Shown here: positions 40,652 to 50,015 of the stretch, one piece after another
Position numbering within the stretch: position 1 is the stretch's first letter
How the letters are laid out: every line of letters begins with the position of its first letter
From: Micromonospora tarapacensis
GTDB taxonomy: Bacteria > Actinomycetota > Actinomycetes > Mycobacteriales > Micromonosporaceae
Assembly: GCF_019697375.1 (NCBI RefSeq)
Contig: NZ_JAHCDI010000001.1
Span: 62,001-126,000, forward strand
Reading direction: 5' to 3'
Length of the DNA: 64,000 nt
The notes under the pieces: generated by a model
The model's database searches: none
Seen by the model: only the letters and a program-made list of their open reading frames with translations
What the model was told of the DNA's origin: nothing
Program-made: the position numbers and the translations under genes

Positions 40652-41467
40652 TCACCGGAAGGTGACCACGTCCGGCGCGCTCACGTCGATCCGGGCGGCA
40701 TCCTGGTCGAGCAGCGCGGTGGCCACCCGCGCCTTGTCGTCCCCCCGGGTCGAGTCACCCCAGAAGACCGTACGGTCCCCGCGCAACCGCACGCTGATCC
40801 GGGCCAGGCCCTCGACGGTGACCTCCACCAGCTCGTCACGCAGCCGGGGGGTGAGGGCGGCGAGCACCTCCAACCCGGCTGCGGTCTCCGGATCGTCGGG
40901 CCCGGGCGTGGCCAGCCGCACCAGCGGCAGGCCGCCCGGGCGCTGCGGCACCGTGCGGAACACCACCCCGGCGGCGTCGACCACGGCGAACTGCTCCCCG
41001 CGCGGCACCACCGCCGCGCCGGTCCGCTCGGTCAGCCGGACCACCAGCGCGTCCGGCCAGTCCCGCGTGACGGTGACCCGTTCCACCGGCGGCAGCGTGC
41101 CGATCCGGCCCGCCAGCGCGGCCAGGTCGACCCGGGCCAGCGGAGCGCCGTCGGGGACTCCCGCCGCGTCCCGCACCTGCACCGCCGTCACCAGCTCGGC
41201 CCCCTCCACCCGCACCTCGCGCACGCCGAACAGGCCGGTGCCGAGCAGGGTCCACGCCACCAGTCCGGCCAGCGCGAGCAGCCCGCCGGCCACCGCCCAG
41301 GGCAACGCCGCACGCATCCGGCGGCGCCGCGCCCGGGCCATGAACCGCCGGGTGGAGGCGGGCACCGCGTCGCTGTCGGCGCGGACCAGCTGCCACCGCC
41401 GGGTGGGGCGGCGCCCCGCACCGCCGTCCACGCCGGTGCCACGCCCACGGGCCGGCCCGGGACTCAT
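40652..41467 (-). CDS. ftsQ: Cell division protein FtsQ
   Basis: About 271 residues: basic cytoplasmic N-terminus (PASTRRFMARARRRRMRAALPW), one transmembrane helix (AVAGGLLALAGLVAWTLLGTGLF), then the POTRA domain (GVREVRVEGAELVTAVQVRDAAGVPDGAPLARVDLAALAGRIGTLPPVERVTVTRDWPDALVVRLTER) and a C-terminal FtsB/FtsL-binding beta region. ATG at 41467 overlaps the repaired murC stop (ATGA). Confidence 0.92.
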   Translation of the reverse strand: MSPGPARGRGTGVDGGAGRRPTRRWQLVRADSDAVPASTRRFMARARRRRMRAALPWAVAGGLLALAGLVAWTLLGTGLFGVREVRVEGAELVTAVQVRDAAGVPDGAPLARVDLAALAGRIGTLPPVERVTVTRDWPDALVVRLTERTGAAVVPRGEQFAVVDAAGVVFRTVPQRPGGLPLVRLATPGPDDPETAAGLEVLAALTPRLRDELVEVTVEGLARISVRLRGDRTVFWGDSTRGDDKARVATALLDQDAARIDVSAPDVVTFR

Positions 41468-42995
41468 TCCGCCACGGATGCCGCGCCGTCCACGCCGACG
41501 ACGCCGGGGACGCTGCCCCGATGCTCGTCGACCCACCGGCCGCGCCGCCGGGAGCGGTGCCCGCCAGCGCCTGCGGATCGGCGGTACGCGCCGCCAGCGC
41601 GGCCAGCAGTTCGTCGCCCATCAGCGAGATCGGCGGAGCACCCATGGTCACCACCACGTCGCCCGAACGCGCCCGGCGGGCCACCTCCACGGGAGCGGCC
41701 TCCCACGAGTCCGCGAAGACCTTCCGCCCCGCCGGCAGCGACACCGCCTCGACCAGTGCCGTCGACCCCTCACCCGGGCCCCGCTGCTCACCCGGCCCGA
41801 AGACCTCCAGCAGCACCAGCTCGTCGGCGATCGCGAGCGCCTCGGCGATCTCCGCCTGAAGTTCCCGGGTGCGGTAGACCCGGTAGGGCTGGAAGACGAC
41901 GATCAGGCGCCCCTCGCCGGCCACCTCCCGCAGCGTCCGCAGGGCCAGGGTCATCGAGGTCGGGTGGTAGGCGTACTCGTCGTAGACGAGCACCCCGTCG
42001 GCGACACCCTTGCGCTCGAACCGCCGACGCACTCCCGGGAAGGCCGCCAGCGCGGTCTCCGCCGCCTGCGGCGGCACCTCCAACAGGCACGCGGCCAGCA
42101 CCGCCGACGCGCTGTTGAGCCCCATGTGCCGGCCCGGCACCGGCAGCCGGAACTCGCCCAGCGGCCGGCCGTCGAGGTGGGCGAGGTAACGCACCCCGCG
42201 GGCCGAGGAGGCCATGTCGCTCAGCCGGAGGTCGGCGTCGGCGGCCTCGCCGTAGGTGTACACCCGGCGTCCCTCGGCGCGCAGCGTGGCGGCCAACCGC
42301 CGCCCGCCCGGGTCGTCGGCACAGGTGATGACGTAGCCCTCCGGGTCGGTGAGCCGGGCGAACTCGGCGAAGGCCGCCTCCAGGGTGGCCAGGTCACCAT
42401 AGGTGTTCAGGTGGTCCGCCTCGATGTTCGTGACGATCGAGACGAACGGGCGGTAGATGAGGAACGACCGGTCGCTCTCGTCCGCCTCGACCACGAAGTG
42501 CTCACCGGTGCCGTGGTGCGCCCCCGAGCCGACCTCGGAGATCTCCCCACCGATCACGAAGGACGGGTCCGCGCCGGCCTGCTGGAGCACCATGGTGACC
42601 ATGGAGGTGGTGGTGGTCTTGCCGTGCGTGCCGGCGACGGCCACGGTGCGGCGGCCGGTCATCGCGGCCGCGAGAGCCTCCGAGCGGTGCAACACCCGCA
42701 GCCCGCGCCGGCGCGCCTCGACCACCTCCAGGTGGTCGGCGGGGATGGCCGACGAGTAGACGACGGTGTCGACCCCGTCCAGGTTGGCCGTCTCGTGCGT
42801 CATGTGGATCGTCCCACCGAGCGCCCGCAGGCCGGCCAGCGACGGCCACTCGCGCAGCTCGCTGCCGGAGACCGGCAGGCCCCGGGTGAGGAAGAGCCGG
42901 GCCAGACCACTCATGCCGACCCCGCCCACCCCGATCAGGTGGATGTGGCCGAGGTCCTCGGCGGTCAGCGTGCCGGCCGGGCTGAACGTGGTCAT
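41464..42995 (-). CDS. murC: UDP-N-acetylmuramate-alanine ligase; frame broken near 41507
   Basis: Adds L-alanine to UDP-MurNAc. Glycine-rich HLIGVGGVGMSGLAR, ATP P-loop AGTHGKTTTTSM, central IEADHLNTYGD, and YDEYAYHPTSM. As written the frame runs 719 residues deep into ftsQ, which is unlikely. One extra base at the run 41506-41509 gives an end ASPGVVGVDGAASVAE and a stop overlapping the ftsQ ATG, 510 residues, normal for MurC. ATG at 42995 follows GAAAGG. Confidence 0.9.
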
Positions 42996-43004
42996 CGGGA
43001 CCAG

Positions 43005-43060
43005 CCTTTCGTTCGCGACTGCGGGGCTCGCAAACCCGGCTCACTCCTCGCGCTCACCGG
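43005..43060 (-). repeat. Intercistronic repeat, copy 2
   Basis: Between murG and murC. On the minus strand: the murG stop TGA, then GCGCGAGGA, variable middle, CCCGCAGTCGCGAACGAAAGG with one base changed from copy 1, supplying the murC Shine-Dalgarno. Confidence 0.65.
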
Positions 43061-44160
43061 GCCACCGCCTCGTAGACGAAGTTGAGCAGGGCCTCGTCAC
43101 CGTCGCGCCGCCCGTACGCGGCTGCGGCGGTGCCCATCGCGTGCAGCCGCTGCGGGTCACGGATCAGCGGGAGCACCGTCCGTTCGAGCCAGTCCGGGGT
43201 CATCTCGGCGTCGTCGACCAGCAGCCCGCCGCCGGCCTCGACCACCGGCAGGGCGTTGCGCTTCTGCTCCTGGTTGCTGTGCGGGTAGGGCACGTAGATG
43301 GTCGGCAGCCCGATCGCGGCCACCTCGGCGCAGGTCATCGCCCCGCCCCGGCCGAGCATCAGGTCCGCGGCGGCGTATCCGGCGTCCATGTCGGACAGGT
43401 ACGGCAGCGTCACGTACGGCACCGGCAGGTCGGTCGGGATCGGCACCGGCTCGTTGCGGGCGCCGATCACGTGCAGCACCTGGATGCCGTTGCGGGCCAG
43501 TTCCTTGGCCGCACCGGCGACGGCGAGGTTGATCGAACGGGCGCCCTGCGAGCCGCCGGCGACGAAGAGCACCGGCAGGTCGGGGCGGAGCCCGAAGTGG
43601 GCGCGGGCGGCGCCGCGGATGGCCGCCCGGTCCAGTCCGGAGATGCTGCGGCGCAGCGGCACACCGACCACCCGGGCGTCGCGCAGCGACTCGGCCTGCG
43701 ACGGCTGGTGCGGGAAGCCGACCGCGACGTGCTTGGTGAACTTCATGCCCAGCCGGTTGGCCACGCCCGGCGGCACGTTCACCTCGTGGATCACGATCGG
43801 CAGCTCCCGCCGCCAGGCGGCCAGGTAGGCCGGCACCGAGACGTACCCGCCGAAGCCCACCACCACGTCGGCGCGCACCTCGTCGATGACCTTGCCCGCC
43901 GCGCGGGCGGCGGTCCACATCCGGCCCGGGGTGCGGACCAGGTTCATGTTGATCGACCGGGGTAGCTGGTAGGCGGGGATCTGCCGCAGGTCGTAGCCGG
44001 CCGGTGGGATCAGCTCGTTCTCCAGGCCCTTGGGTGTGCCGAGGCAGGTGATCCGGACGCCGGGGTCGTGCCGGCGCAGGCAGTCGGCGAAGGCGAGCAA
44101 CGGGTAGATGTGCCCCCCGGTGCCACCTCCTGCGAGCACCACCGAACGCAGCGGACCCAT
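43054..44160 (-). CDS. murG: Lipid II synthase MurG
   Basis: A 368-residue GT-B glycosyltransferase that adds GlcNAc to lipid I. Motifs: LAGGGTGGHIYPLLAFAD at the N-terminus, GFGGYVSVPAYLA, VAGGSQGARSIN, and GRGGAMTCAEVAAIGLPTIYVPYPHSNQEQKRNA for UDP-GlcNAc. ATG at 44160 shares a base with the ftsW stop (TGATG). Confidence 0.96.
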   Translation of the reverse strand: MGPLRSVVLAGGGTGGHIYPLLAFADCLRRHDPGVRITCLGTPKGLENELIPPAGYDLRQIPAYQLPRSINMNLVRTPGRMWTAARAAGKVIDEVRADVVVGFGGYVSVPAYLAAWRRELPIVIHEVNVPPGVANRLGMKFTKHVAVGFPHQPSQAESLRDARVVGVPLRRSISGLDRAAIRGAARAHFGLRPDLPVLFVAGGSQGARSINLAVAGAAKELARNGIQVLHVIGARNEPVPIPTDLPVPYVTLPYLSDMDAGYAAADLMLGRGGAMTCAEVAAIGLPTIYVPYPHSNQEQKRNALPVVEAGGGLLVDDAEMTPDWLERTVLPLIRDPQRLHAMGTAAAAYGRRDGDEALLNFVYEAVAR

Positions 44161-45689
44161 CAACGTCTCCTCTCGTCCGCCGACCCGCCGCGGCCCCGGC
44201 CGTCCCGGGCGCCACGCGGTGCGGCCTGGTCGTCCCCGCGCCGCCTCCGCGCCCCGGGTACGGACCCTCGGGCAGCCGGCGGCGCCGCGCGGCGGCGCCG
44301 GCCGGAAAGCGGCGGCAACGGTGCCCACACTAGTCGGACCCACCGGGCCGGCGGACGGGCATGCAGCGCCCGGGCCGCATCCGGCTCGGCGCGGGCGAAG
44401 GAGGCCAGCATGCCGACCGCCGCGAGGGTGACCACCAGCGCGCTGCCGCCGTCGGAGATGAACGGCAGCGGTACGCCGGTCAGCGGCAACAGCCCGATCA
44501 CGCCGCCGATGTTGATGAACGCCTGACCGACGAGCCACGCGGTGGCGCCCGCGGCCGCCAGCCGGCGGTACGGATCCTCGACCCGCCGGGCGATCCGCAG
44601 GCCGGTGTAGGCGAGCACCGCGAAGAGGGTGACCACCACCGCGCAGCCGACCACGCCGAGTTCCTCGGCGATGACCGCGAAGATGAAGTCGTTCTCGGCC
44701 GCGGGCAGCCACGCCCACTTGGTCCGCCCCTGGCCGAGACCGGTGCCGAACCAGCCGCCGTTGGCGATCGCGTACCGGGCCTGGACCATCTGGTAGCAGA
44801 GTTGATCCTTGCAGGCGTCCAGCGGCGGCGGGCTGAAGAACACGGTGAGCCGGGCCAGCCGGTAGTTGTCCTCGCCGCGCACACCGGAGCCGGCGCCGAG
44901 CGAGGCCACCGCGACCAGCAGCCCGATGCCGAGCAGCCCGATCGCGCTGAGCGCGGCGAAGACCCGCAGCCGCACCCCGGCCGCCCAGAGCAGGCCGACG
45001 ACCAGGGCCAGCAGGCAGAGCATGCTGCCCAGGTCGTTGTAGCCGACCAGGACGAACAGCAGCCCCACCACCGGGAACAGCGGCGTGGCCAACTCCCGCC
45101 ACCAGCCCAGCGCCGCACCCTTGCGGGCGAGCACGTGCGCGCCCCACAGCACCAGCGCGAACTTCGCCAACTCCGAGGGTTGCAGGCTGATCTCACCGAC
45201 GTACAGCCAGAGCAGGTCAGCCTCCAGCGGGCCGATCCGCGGCTCGCCGTCGGTCAGCCGCCCGTACGCCACCAGCAGGTTCAGCAGCAGCAGCAGCCCC
45301 ACCGCGACGCCCAGCGTGGGCCGGCCCAGCGTCCGGTAGGTGCTGGCCGGCAGGCGCTGGCAGGCCCAGAAGGCCACGATGCCGATCACCGCGAAGATCG
45401 CCTGCTTGGTCAGCGACGCCGAGGCGTCACCGCCCTCGGCGTAGTCGCGCACGCTGGTGGCCGAGAAGACCATGGTCAGGCCGATCAGCAGCAGTAGCCC
45501 GGCGCTGGCGAGCAGCAGGTGGTAGGAGGCCAACGGCCGGGCCAGCAGGCCGCGCAGCGCCGCCAGGCCGCCCACCGCGTCCAGCCCGCGCCACGCGCCG
45601 TCGGCCGGCCGCTGGCGCGTCGCCGGCACGTCGCTTCCCGCTCGCGCCTCCCCCACAGCGTCATCATCGCGGTTACCGGCACCCGACAC
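44160..45689 (-). CDS. ftsW: Septal peptidoglycan polymerase FtsW
   Basis: A 509-residue SEDS glycosyltransferase with about ten transmembrane helices (for example YHLLLASAGLLLLIGLTMVFSA). SEDS signatures: LQPSELAKFALVLWGA, GTGLGQGRTKWAWLPAAENDFIFAVIAEELG, and GLLPLTGVPLPFISDGGSALV. A long basic/Pro-rich cytoplasmic tail follows. GTG at 45689. It is the first gene after the spacer where murD would be expected. Confidence 0.95.
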   Translation of the reverse strand: MSGAGNRDDDAVGEARAGSDVPATRQRPADGAWRGLDAVGGLAALRGLLARPLASYHLLLASAGLLLLIGLTMVFSATSVRDYAEGGDASASLTKQAIFAVIGIVAFWACQRLPASTYRTLGRPTLGVAVGLLLLLNLLVAYGRLTDGEPRIGPLEADLLWLYVGEISLQPSELAKFALVLWGAHVLARKGAALGWWRELATPLFPVVGLLFVLVGYNDLGSMLCLLALVVGLLWAAGVRLRVFAALSAIGLLGIGLLVAVASLGAGSGVRGEDNYRLARLTVFFSPPPLDACKDQLCYQMVQARYAIANGGWFGTGLGQGRTKWAWLPAAENDFIFAVIAEELGVVGCAVVVTLFAVLAYTGLRIARRVEDPYRRLAAAGATAWLVGQAFINIGGVIGLLPLTGVPLPFISDGGSALVVTLAAVGMLASFARAEPDAARALHARPPARWVRLVWAPLPPLSGRRRRAAPPAARGSVPGARRRRGDDQAAPRGARDGRGRGGSADERRR

Positions 45690-45738
45690 CGGCGGTACCG
45701 GCCGGTCGGCGTGTCGAACGTGCGCTGATCACGTCCTG

Positions 45739-45766
45739 CTGTCACGCGGTCACGATGGTGTGACAG
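45739..45766. promoter_or_regulatory. Inverted repeat CTGTCAC/GTGACAG upstream of ftsW
   Basis: Seven-base arms at 45739-45745 and 45760-45766 with 14 bases between. Position before the ftsW start suggests an operator or mRNA hairpin. Confidence 0.4.
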
Positions 45767-45780
45767 GTCGGAGCACCCGG

Positions 45781-45805
45781 CCACCGCGACGTCGCGTCGC
45801 GGTGG
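45781..45805. terminator. Perfect hairpin after mraY
   Basis: CCACCGCGACG (45781-45791) and CGTCGCGGTGG (45795-45805), 11-base arms, 3-base loop. A likely terminator or processing hairpin between mraY and ftsW; no T-tract. Confidence 0.55.
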
Positions 45806-45852
45806 GTCACCCCGGCCGCTGCCGGATCGGCGGGTGCCGGCGGCCCGGCGGG

Positions 45853-46986
45853 TCAACCCATGTTGGCCAGGAAGTCGCTGTAGAAGAGGCCGAGGGCGAT
45901 GGCCACGCCGATGCCCGCGATGATCCAGAACCGGACCACGATGTTGACCTCGCTCCACCCGGCGAGCTCGAAGTGGTGCTGCAACGGCGACATCCGGAAG
46001 ACCCGCTTGCCGGTGGTCTTGAACGAGATGATCTGAATCACCACCGACATCGTGATGATCACGAACAGTCCGCCGATGATCGGCAACAGCAGCACGGTGC
46101 GGGTGGACATCGCCATGCCGGCGATCAGGCCGCCGAGGCCGAGGGCGCCGGTGTCGCCCATGAAGATCCGGGCCGGCGAGGTGTTCCACCACAGGAAGCC
46201 GACACAGGCACCGGCCGCCGCCCCGGCGATCAACGCGATCTCCAGCGGATCCCGGACCGTGTAGCAGTAGTTGTCCGCGTTGGCGGTGTACGCCGGGTCG
46301 GCGCACCAGTGCCGGTACTGCCAGAACGCGATCACCGCGTACGCGCCGAGCACCATCACCGAGGCTCCGGTGGCCAGACCGTCGAGGCCGTCGGTCAGGT
46401 TGACGCCGTTGGTCGCGGCCATCACCACGAAGATGAAGATGACCACCGCGCCGATCTTGGTCACGTCCAGCGCCGGGATGTCCCGGATGAAGCTGAGCGT
46501 CGTGCTGCCCACCGTCTCGGTGTTGGTCACCGCGCCGGAGGCGTCGGTCATCGTGGACGGGAAGTAGAGCGCGACGACCCCGAACATCGCGCCGACCAGG
46601 ATCTGGCCGAGCAGCTTGCCGCGCGCGCTCAGGCCGCCGCTGTGCCGCTTGCGGACCTTCAGGAAGTCGTCGAGGAAACCCACCGCGCCGGAGAAGACCA
46701 TCAGGCCCAGCAGCACCAACGCGGTGATGGTCGGCTCGACCTGGGCGATCTGCGCGTCCGGCAGGGTGGTCAGGGCAAGGTGACCGGCCACGTACGCGAT
46801 GACGGTGGCCAGAATGAACACCACGCCGCCCATCGTCGGCGTGCCCTTCTTGCCCTGGTGCATCTGCGGACCCTCGGCCCGGATGGGCTGGCCGGCCTTC
46901 AACCGGGTGAACACCTTGATCGCGATCGGGGTGGCGAAGAGCGAGACGAGGAAGGCCACCCCGATGGCCACGATCACCGCCCTCAC
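45853..46986 (-). CDS. mraY: Phospho-N-acetylmuramoyl-pentapeptide transferase
   Basis: A 377-residue enzyme with about ten membrane helices that makes lipid I. Motifs: [28 protein letters not shown] (Asp-Asp), [16 protein letters not shown] and [20 protein letters not shown], and [12 protein letters not shown]. It overlaps the murF stop by four bases. Its 3' end meets the spacer with the hairpin. Confidence 0.96.
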   Translation of the reverse strand: MRAVIVAIGVAFLVSLFATPIAIKVFTRLKAGQPIRAEGPQMHQGKKGTPTMGGVVFILATVIAYVAGHLALTTLPDAQIAQVEPTITALVLLGLMVFSGAVGFLDDFLKVRKRHSGGLSARGKLLGQILVGAMFGVVALYFPSTMTDASGAVTNTETVGSTTLSFIRDIPALDVTKIGAVVIFIFVVMAATNGVNLTDGLDGLATGASVMVLGAYAVIAFWQYRHWCADPAYTANADNYCYTVRDPLEIALIAGAAAGACVGFLWWNTSPARIFMGDTGALGLGGLIAGMAMSTRTVLLLPIIGGLFVIITMSVVIQIISFKTTGKRVFRMSPLQHHFELAGWSEVNIVVRFWIIAGIGVAIALGLFYSDFLANMG

Positions 46987-48416
46987 GCCGCGCCCCCCTC
47001 GGCCGGCGTGCCCGCGGAGGTGCCCGCGCCGTTCCCGGCGGCGTCGGCACGCAGCGCGTCGGCCACCTCCCAGGTCCGGTACCGGGAGCCCTTCACCAGG
47101 ACGACGTCGCCCGGCCGTAGCTCGCTGCGCAGCACCTCGACAGCCGCCGCCTGATCGGTGAGCAGCACCGACTCTCCTCCCCAGTCACCTACCGATGTCG
47201 CACCGTGGTGGATCGGCGCCGCCGCCTCGCCGACCACGATCAGCCGGTCGACGCCCAACTCGGCCGCGAGACGGCCCACCTCGGCGTGCCCCTGCGCCTC
47301 GAACTCACCCAGCTCGGCCATGTAGCCGAGCACCGCGACGGTCCGCCGCCCGGCGCCGACACCGCCCAGCGCACGCAGCGCCACCGCCGTCGACGCCGGG
47401 TTGGCGTTGTACGAGTCGTCGATCACGGTCACCCCGTCGGTGCGTTCGAAGACGTCCATCCGGCGGGTGGAGACCAACCCGAGCGCGCCCAGCGCGATCG
47501 CCAACTCGGTCAGCGGCATGCCCAGCTCCCGGGCCACCGCCGCGGCGGCCAGCGAGTTGGAGACCTGGTGCCGCCCGGTGAGCCCGAGCCGCACCGGCGC
47601 GCTGCCCTCCGGCGTCACCAGCGTGTACGCGGGACGTCCGCGCTCGTCCAGCGTCACGTCCACGGCCCGCACGTCGGCGTGGTCGGCCTCGCCGTAGCGG
47701 ACCACCCGGGCGGCCGTACGGGTGGCCATGGCGTCGACCAGCGGGTCGTCGGCGTTCAGCACGGCCAGGCCGTCGGCCGGCAGCGCCTCGACCAGCTCGC
47801 CCTTGGCCAACGCGATGTTCTCCTGCGAGCCGAACTCGCCGATGTGCGACACCCCGACGTTGAGCACCACGGAGATGCGCGGCGGCGCCACCTCGCAGAG
47901 GTACCGCACGTGGCCGATGCCCCGGGCGCCCTTCTCCATCACCAGGTACCGGGTGGTCGGCCCGGCCTGCAACGCGGTGTACGGGTGCCCCAGCTCGTTG
48001 TTGAACGACCCGGGCGGCGCCACCGTCTCGCCGAGCCGGGCGGTCACCTGGGCGATCAGGTCCTTGGTGGTGGTCTTGCCGGAGGAGCCGGTGAGCCCGA
48101 TCACGGTCAACCCGGGCAGCCGGTCCACCACCACGCGGGCCAGCCGGCCCATCGCGACCAACGCGTCGGCGACGAGGATCATGGGCACCCCGGGCATCTC
48201 GCGGGTGCCCAGAACCGCCACCGCCCCGGCGTCCACGGCCGCGGCGGCGTAGTCGTGCCCGTCCACCTTCTCCCCGTCGAAGGCGACGAAGAGACCACCG
48301 GGGGTGACCATGCGCGAGTCGAACTCCACGCCTGCGGTGACCTGCGCGGCGGGGTCGGCGGCGGCCAGCCGTCCGTCGACCGCCGAGGCCACCTCGGCCA
48401 GGCTGAGCGTGATCAC
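46983..48416 (-). CDS. murF: UDP-MurNAc-tripeptide D-Ala-D-Ala ligase
   Basis: A 477-residue Mur ligase that adds D-Ala-D-Ala. P-loop [19 protein letters not shown], central [10 protein letters not shown] and [23 protein letters not shown] in the C-terminal domain. GTG at 48416 ([10 protein letters not shown]) overlaps the murE stop (GTGA). Confidence 0.95.
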   Translation of the reverse strand: MITLSLAEVASAVDGRLAAADPAAQVTAGVEFDSRMVTPGGLFVAFDGEKVDGHDYAAAAVDAGAVAVLGTREMPGVPMILVADALVAMGRLARVVVDRLPGLTVIGLTGSSGKTTTKDLIAQVTARLGETVAPPGSFNNELGHPYTALQAGPTTRYLVMEKGARGIGHVRYLCEVAPPRISVVLNVGVSHIGEFGSQENIALAKGELVEALPADGLAVLNADDPLVDAMATRTAARVVRYGEADHADVRAVDVTLDERGRPAYTLVTPEGSAPVRLGLTGRHQVSNSLAAAAVARELGMPLTELAIALGALGLVSTRRMDVFERTDGVTVIDDSYNANPASTAVALRALGGVGAGRRTVAVLGYMAELGEFEAQGHAEVGRLAAELGVDRLIVVGEAAAPIHHGATSVGDWGGESVLLTDQAAAVEVLRSELRPGDVVLVKGSRYRTWEVADALRADAAGNGAGTSAGTPAEGGAA

Positions 48417-49930
48417 TGCTGGCTCTCCAGATCCCCGAAGCCGGCCCGCAGGGCGTCGGCGAGTTCGGTCCGGTCGTCGAACGGGTACACCTCGCCGACG
48501 ACCTCCTGGCCGCGTTCGTGGCCCTTGCCCAGCACCGCCACCACGTCGCCCGGCGACGCCAGCCGGACCGCCTCGTCGATCGCCGCGCGGCGGCCCGCGA
48601 CCTCGACGATCCGCGCCGGCGCCCCGGCCCGGTCGGTGCCGGCGAGCACCTCGGCCCGGATCGCCGACGGATCCTCGGTGCGCGGGTTGTCGTCGGTCAC
48701 CACCACCACGTCGGCTCCCTGCGCCGCCGCGGCACCCATCATCGGCCGCTTGCCCCGATCCCGGTCGCCCCCCGCGCCGATCACGCAGATCAGCCGGCCG
48801 GCGCTGAGTTGGCGCAGCGCGGCCAGGGCGGCCACGATCGCGTCCGTCTTGTGCGCGTAGTCGACCACCCCCCGCACACCGCCGGCCACGCCCACCGACT
48901 CCAGCCGGCCGGGGACGCCGCCGCAGGCGGCCACCCCGGCGGCGGTCGCCGGGTCCACTCCGGCGGCGACCAGGGCGGCGATGGCCAGCAGGGCGTTGGA
49001 CACGTTGTGCCGGCCGGGCAGCGCCACCCCGGCGGGCAACTCCAGCCCGCCCGGTCCGTGCGCGACGAACCGCTGGGCGTACCCCGCGCCGCCGACCTGG
49101 TCCGCCCACCAGGTCGCGGCCGGGTCGCCGGCCGCGGAGAAGCTGACCGTGGCCGGCTTGACCAGCGCCTTCAACGCCGGGTCGTCGTGGTTGAGCACCT
49201 CGACGGCGCAGCGGCCGTCGAACAGCCGCGCCTTGGCCGCGAAGTAGTCCGCCGAGTCGGCGTGGAAGTCGAGGTGGTCGGAGCCGAAGTTGGTCCAGCC
49301 GCCGACGGTGAACCGCACCCCGCCGACCCGGCCCATCGCCAGGGCGTGGCTGGAGACCTCCATGACCACCGCGGTCACGCCCCGCTCGCCGGCGGCGGCC
49401 AGCATCGCGTGCAGGTCGGTGGCCTCGGGCGTGGTACGCACGCTGTCCACCACCACGTCACCGAGCCGCGTCTCCACGGTCCCGATCAGGCCGGTGGTGT
49501 GCCCGGCGGCGCGCAGCCCGGACTCGACGAGGTACGCCGTGGAGGTCTTGCCGGCGGTGCCGGTCACCCCGATCACGATGAGCTGCTCGGTCGGGTCGCC
49601 GTAGACGGCGGAGGCGAGGGTGCCGAGCACCGCACGCGGATCGGTCACCACCAGGGCGGGCAGCCCGCTCGCGGCGGCCAGTTCGGCTCCGGCCGGGTCG
49701 GTCAGCACGGCGACCGCGCCGGCCGCCGCCGCGCCGGCCGCGAACTCGGCGCCGTGCCGGCGGGCGCCCGGCAGGGCCGCGTACAGGTCGCCGGGGTGAA
49801 CCTCCTGGCTGGCGTGGGTCACCCCGGTCACCATCGGGTCGGTTCCGCCGGTGGGCGCCACGGCGAGCCGGGCGGCCAGGCCACCGAGCCGGATTCCGGG
49901 CACCGAACGGGGACGAGGATTGCCGCGCAC
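48413..49930 (-). CDS. murE: UDP-MurNAc-dipeptide: meso-DAP ligase
   Basis: A 505-residue Mur ligase. P-loop VTGTAGKTSTAYLVE; the DNPR motif in TDDNPRTEDPSAIRAE indicates meso-diaminopimelate as the third residue. HDHLDFHAD-type SDHLDFHADSADYF is present. GTG at 49930 is chosen (VRGNPRPRS). Starts 85 bases after the ftsI stop. Confidence 0.95.
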   Translation of the reverse strand: MRGNPRPRSVPGIRLGGLAARLAVAPTGGTDPMVTGVTHASQEVHPGDLYAALPGARRHGAEFAAGAAAAGAVAVLTDPAGAELAAASGLPALVVTDPRAVLGTLASAVYGDPTEQLIVIGVTGTAGKTSTAYLVESGLRAAGHTTGLIGTVETRLGDVVVDSVRTTPEATDLHAMLAAAGERGVTAVVMEVSSHALAMGRVGGVRFTVGGWTNFGSDHLDFHADSADYFAAKARLFDGRCAVEVLNHDDPALKALVKPATVSFSAAGDPAATWWADQVGGAGYAQRFVAHGPGGLELPAGVALPGRHNVSNALLAIAALVAAGVDPATAAGVAACGGVPGRLESVGVAGGVRGVVDYAHKTDAIVAALAALRQLSAGRLICVIGAGGDRDRGKRPMMGAAAAQGADVVVVTDDNPRTEDPSAIRAEVLAGTDRAGAPARIVEVAGRRAAIDEAVRLASPGDVVAVLGKGHERGQEVVGEVYPFDDRTELADALRAGFGDLESQQ

Positions 49931-50015
49931 GGCGTCAGACCCTACCCGGTCCCCCGCTCCCGGCCGCACGGCGCGCCTGAATCTCCGTCCCATCGCGTCG
50001 AACCGCAGGCAGCGG

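Larger units (their letters stand above)
45690..45852. other. Spacer between mraY and ftsW in place of murD
   Basis: 163 bases without a gene. It holds two inverted repeats (45739-45766 and 45781-45805). In most actinobacteria murD lies here. Confidence 0.8.

Noticed and set aside
40836..41463. C-terminal extension of MurC over ftsQ
   Set aside because: Arg/Gly/Ala-rich composition typical of wrong-frame translation; explained by one missing base at 41506-41509.
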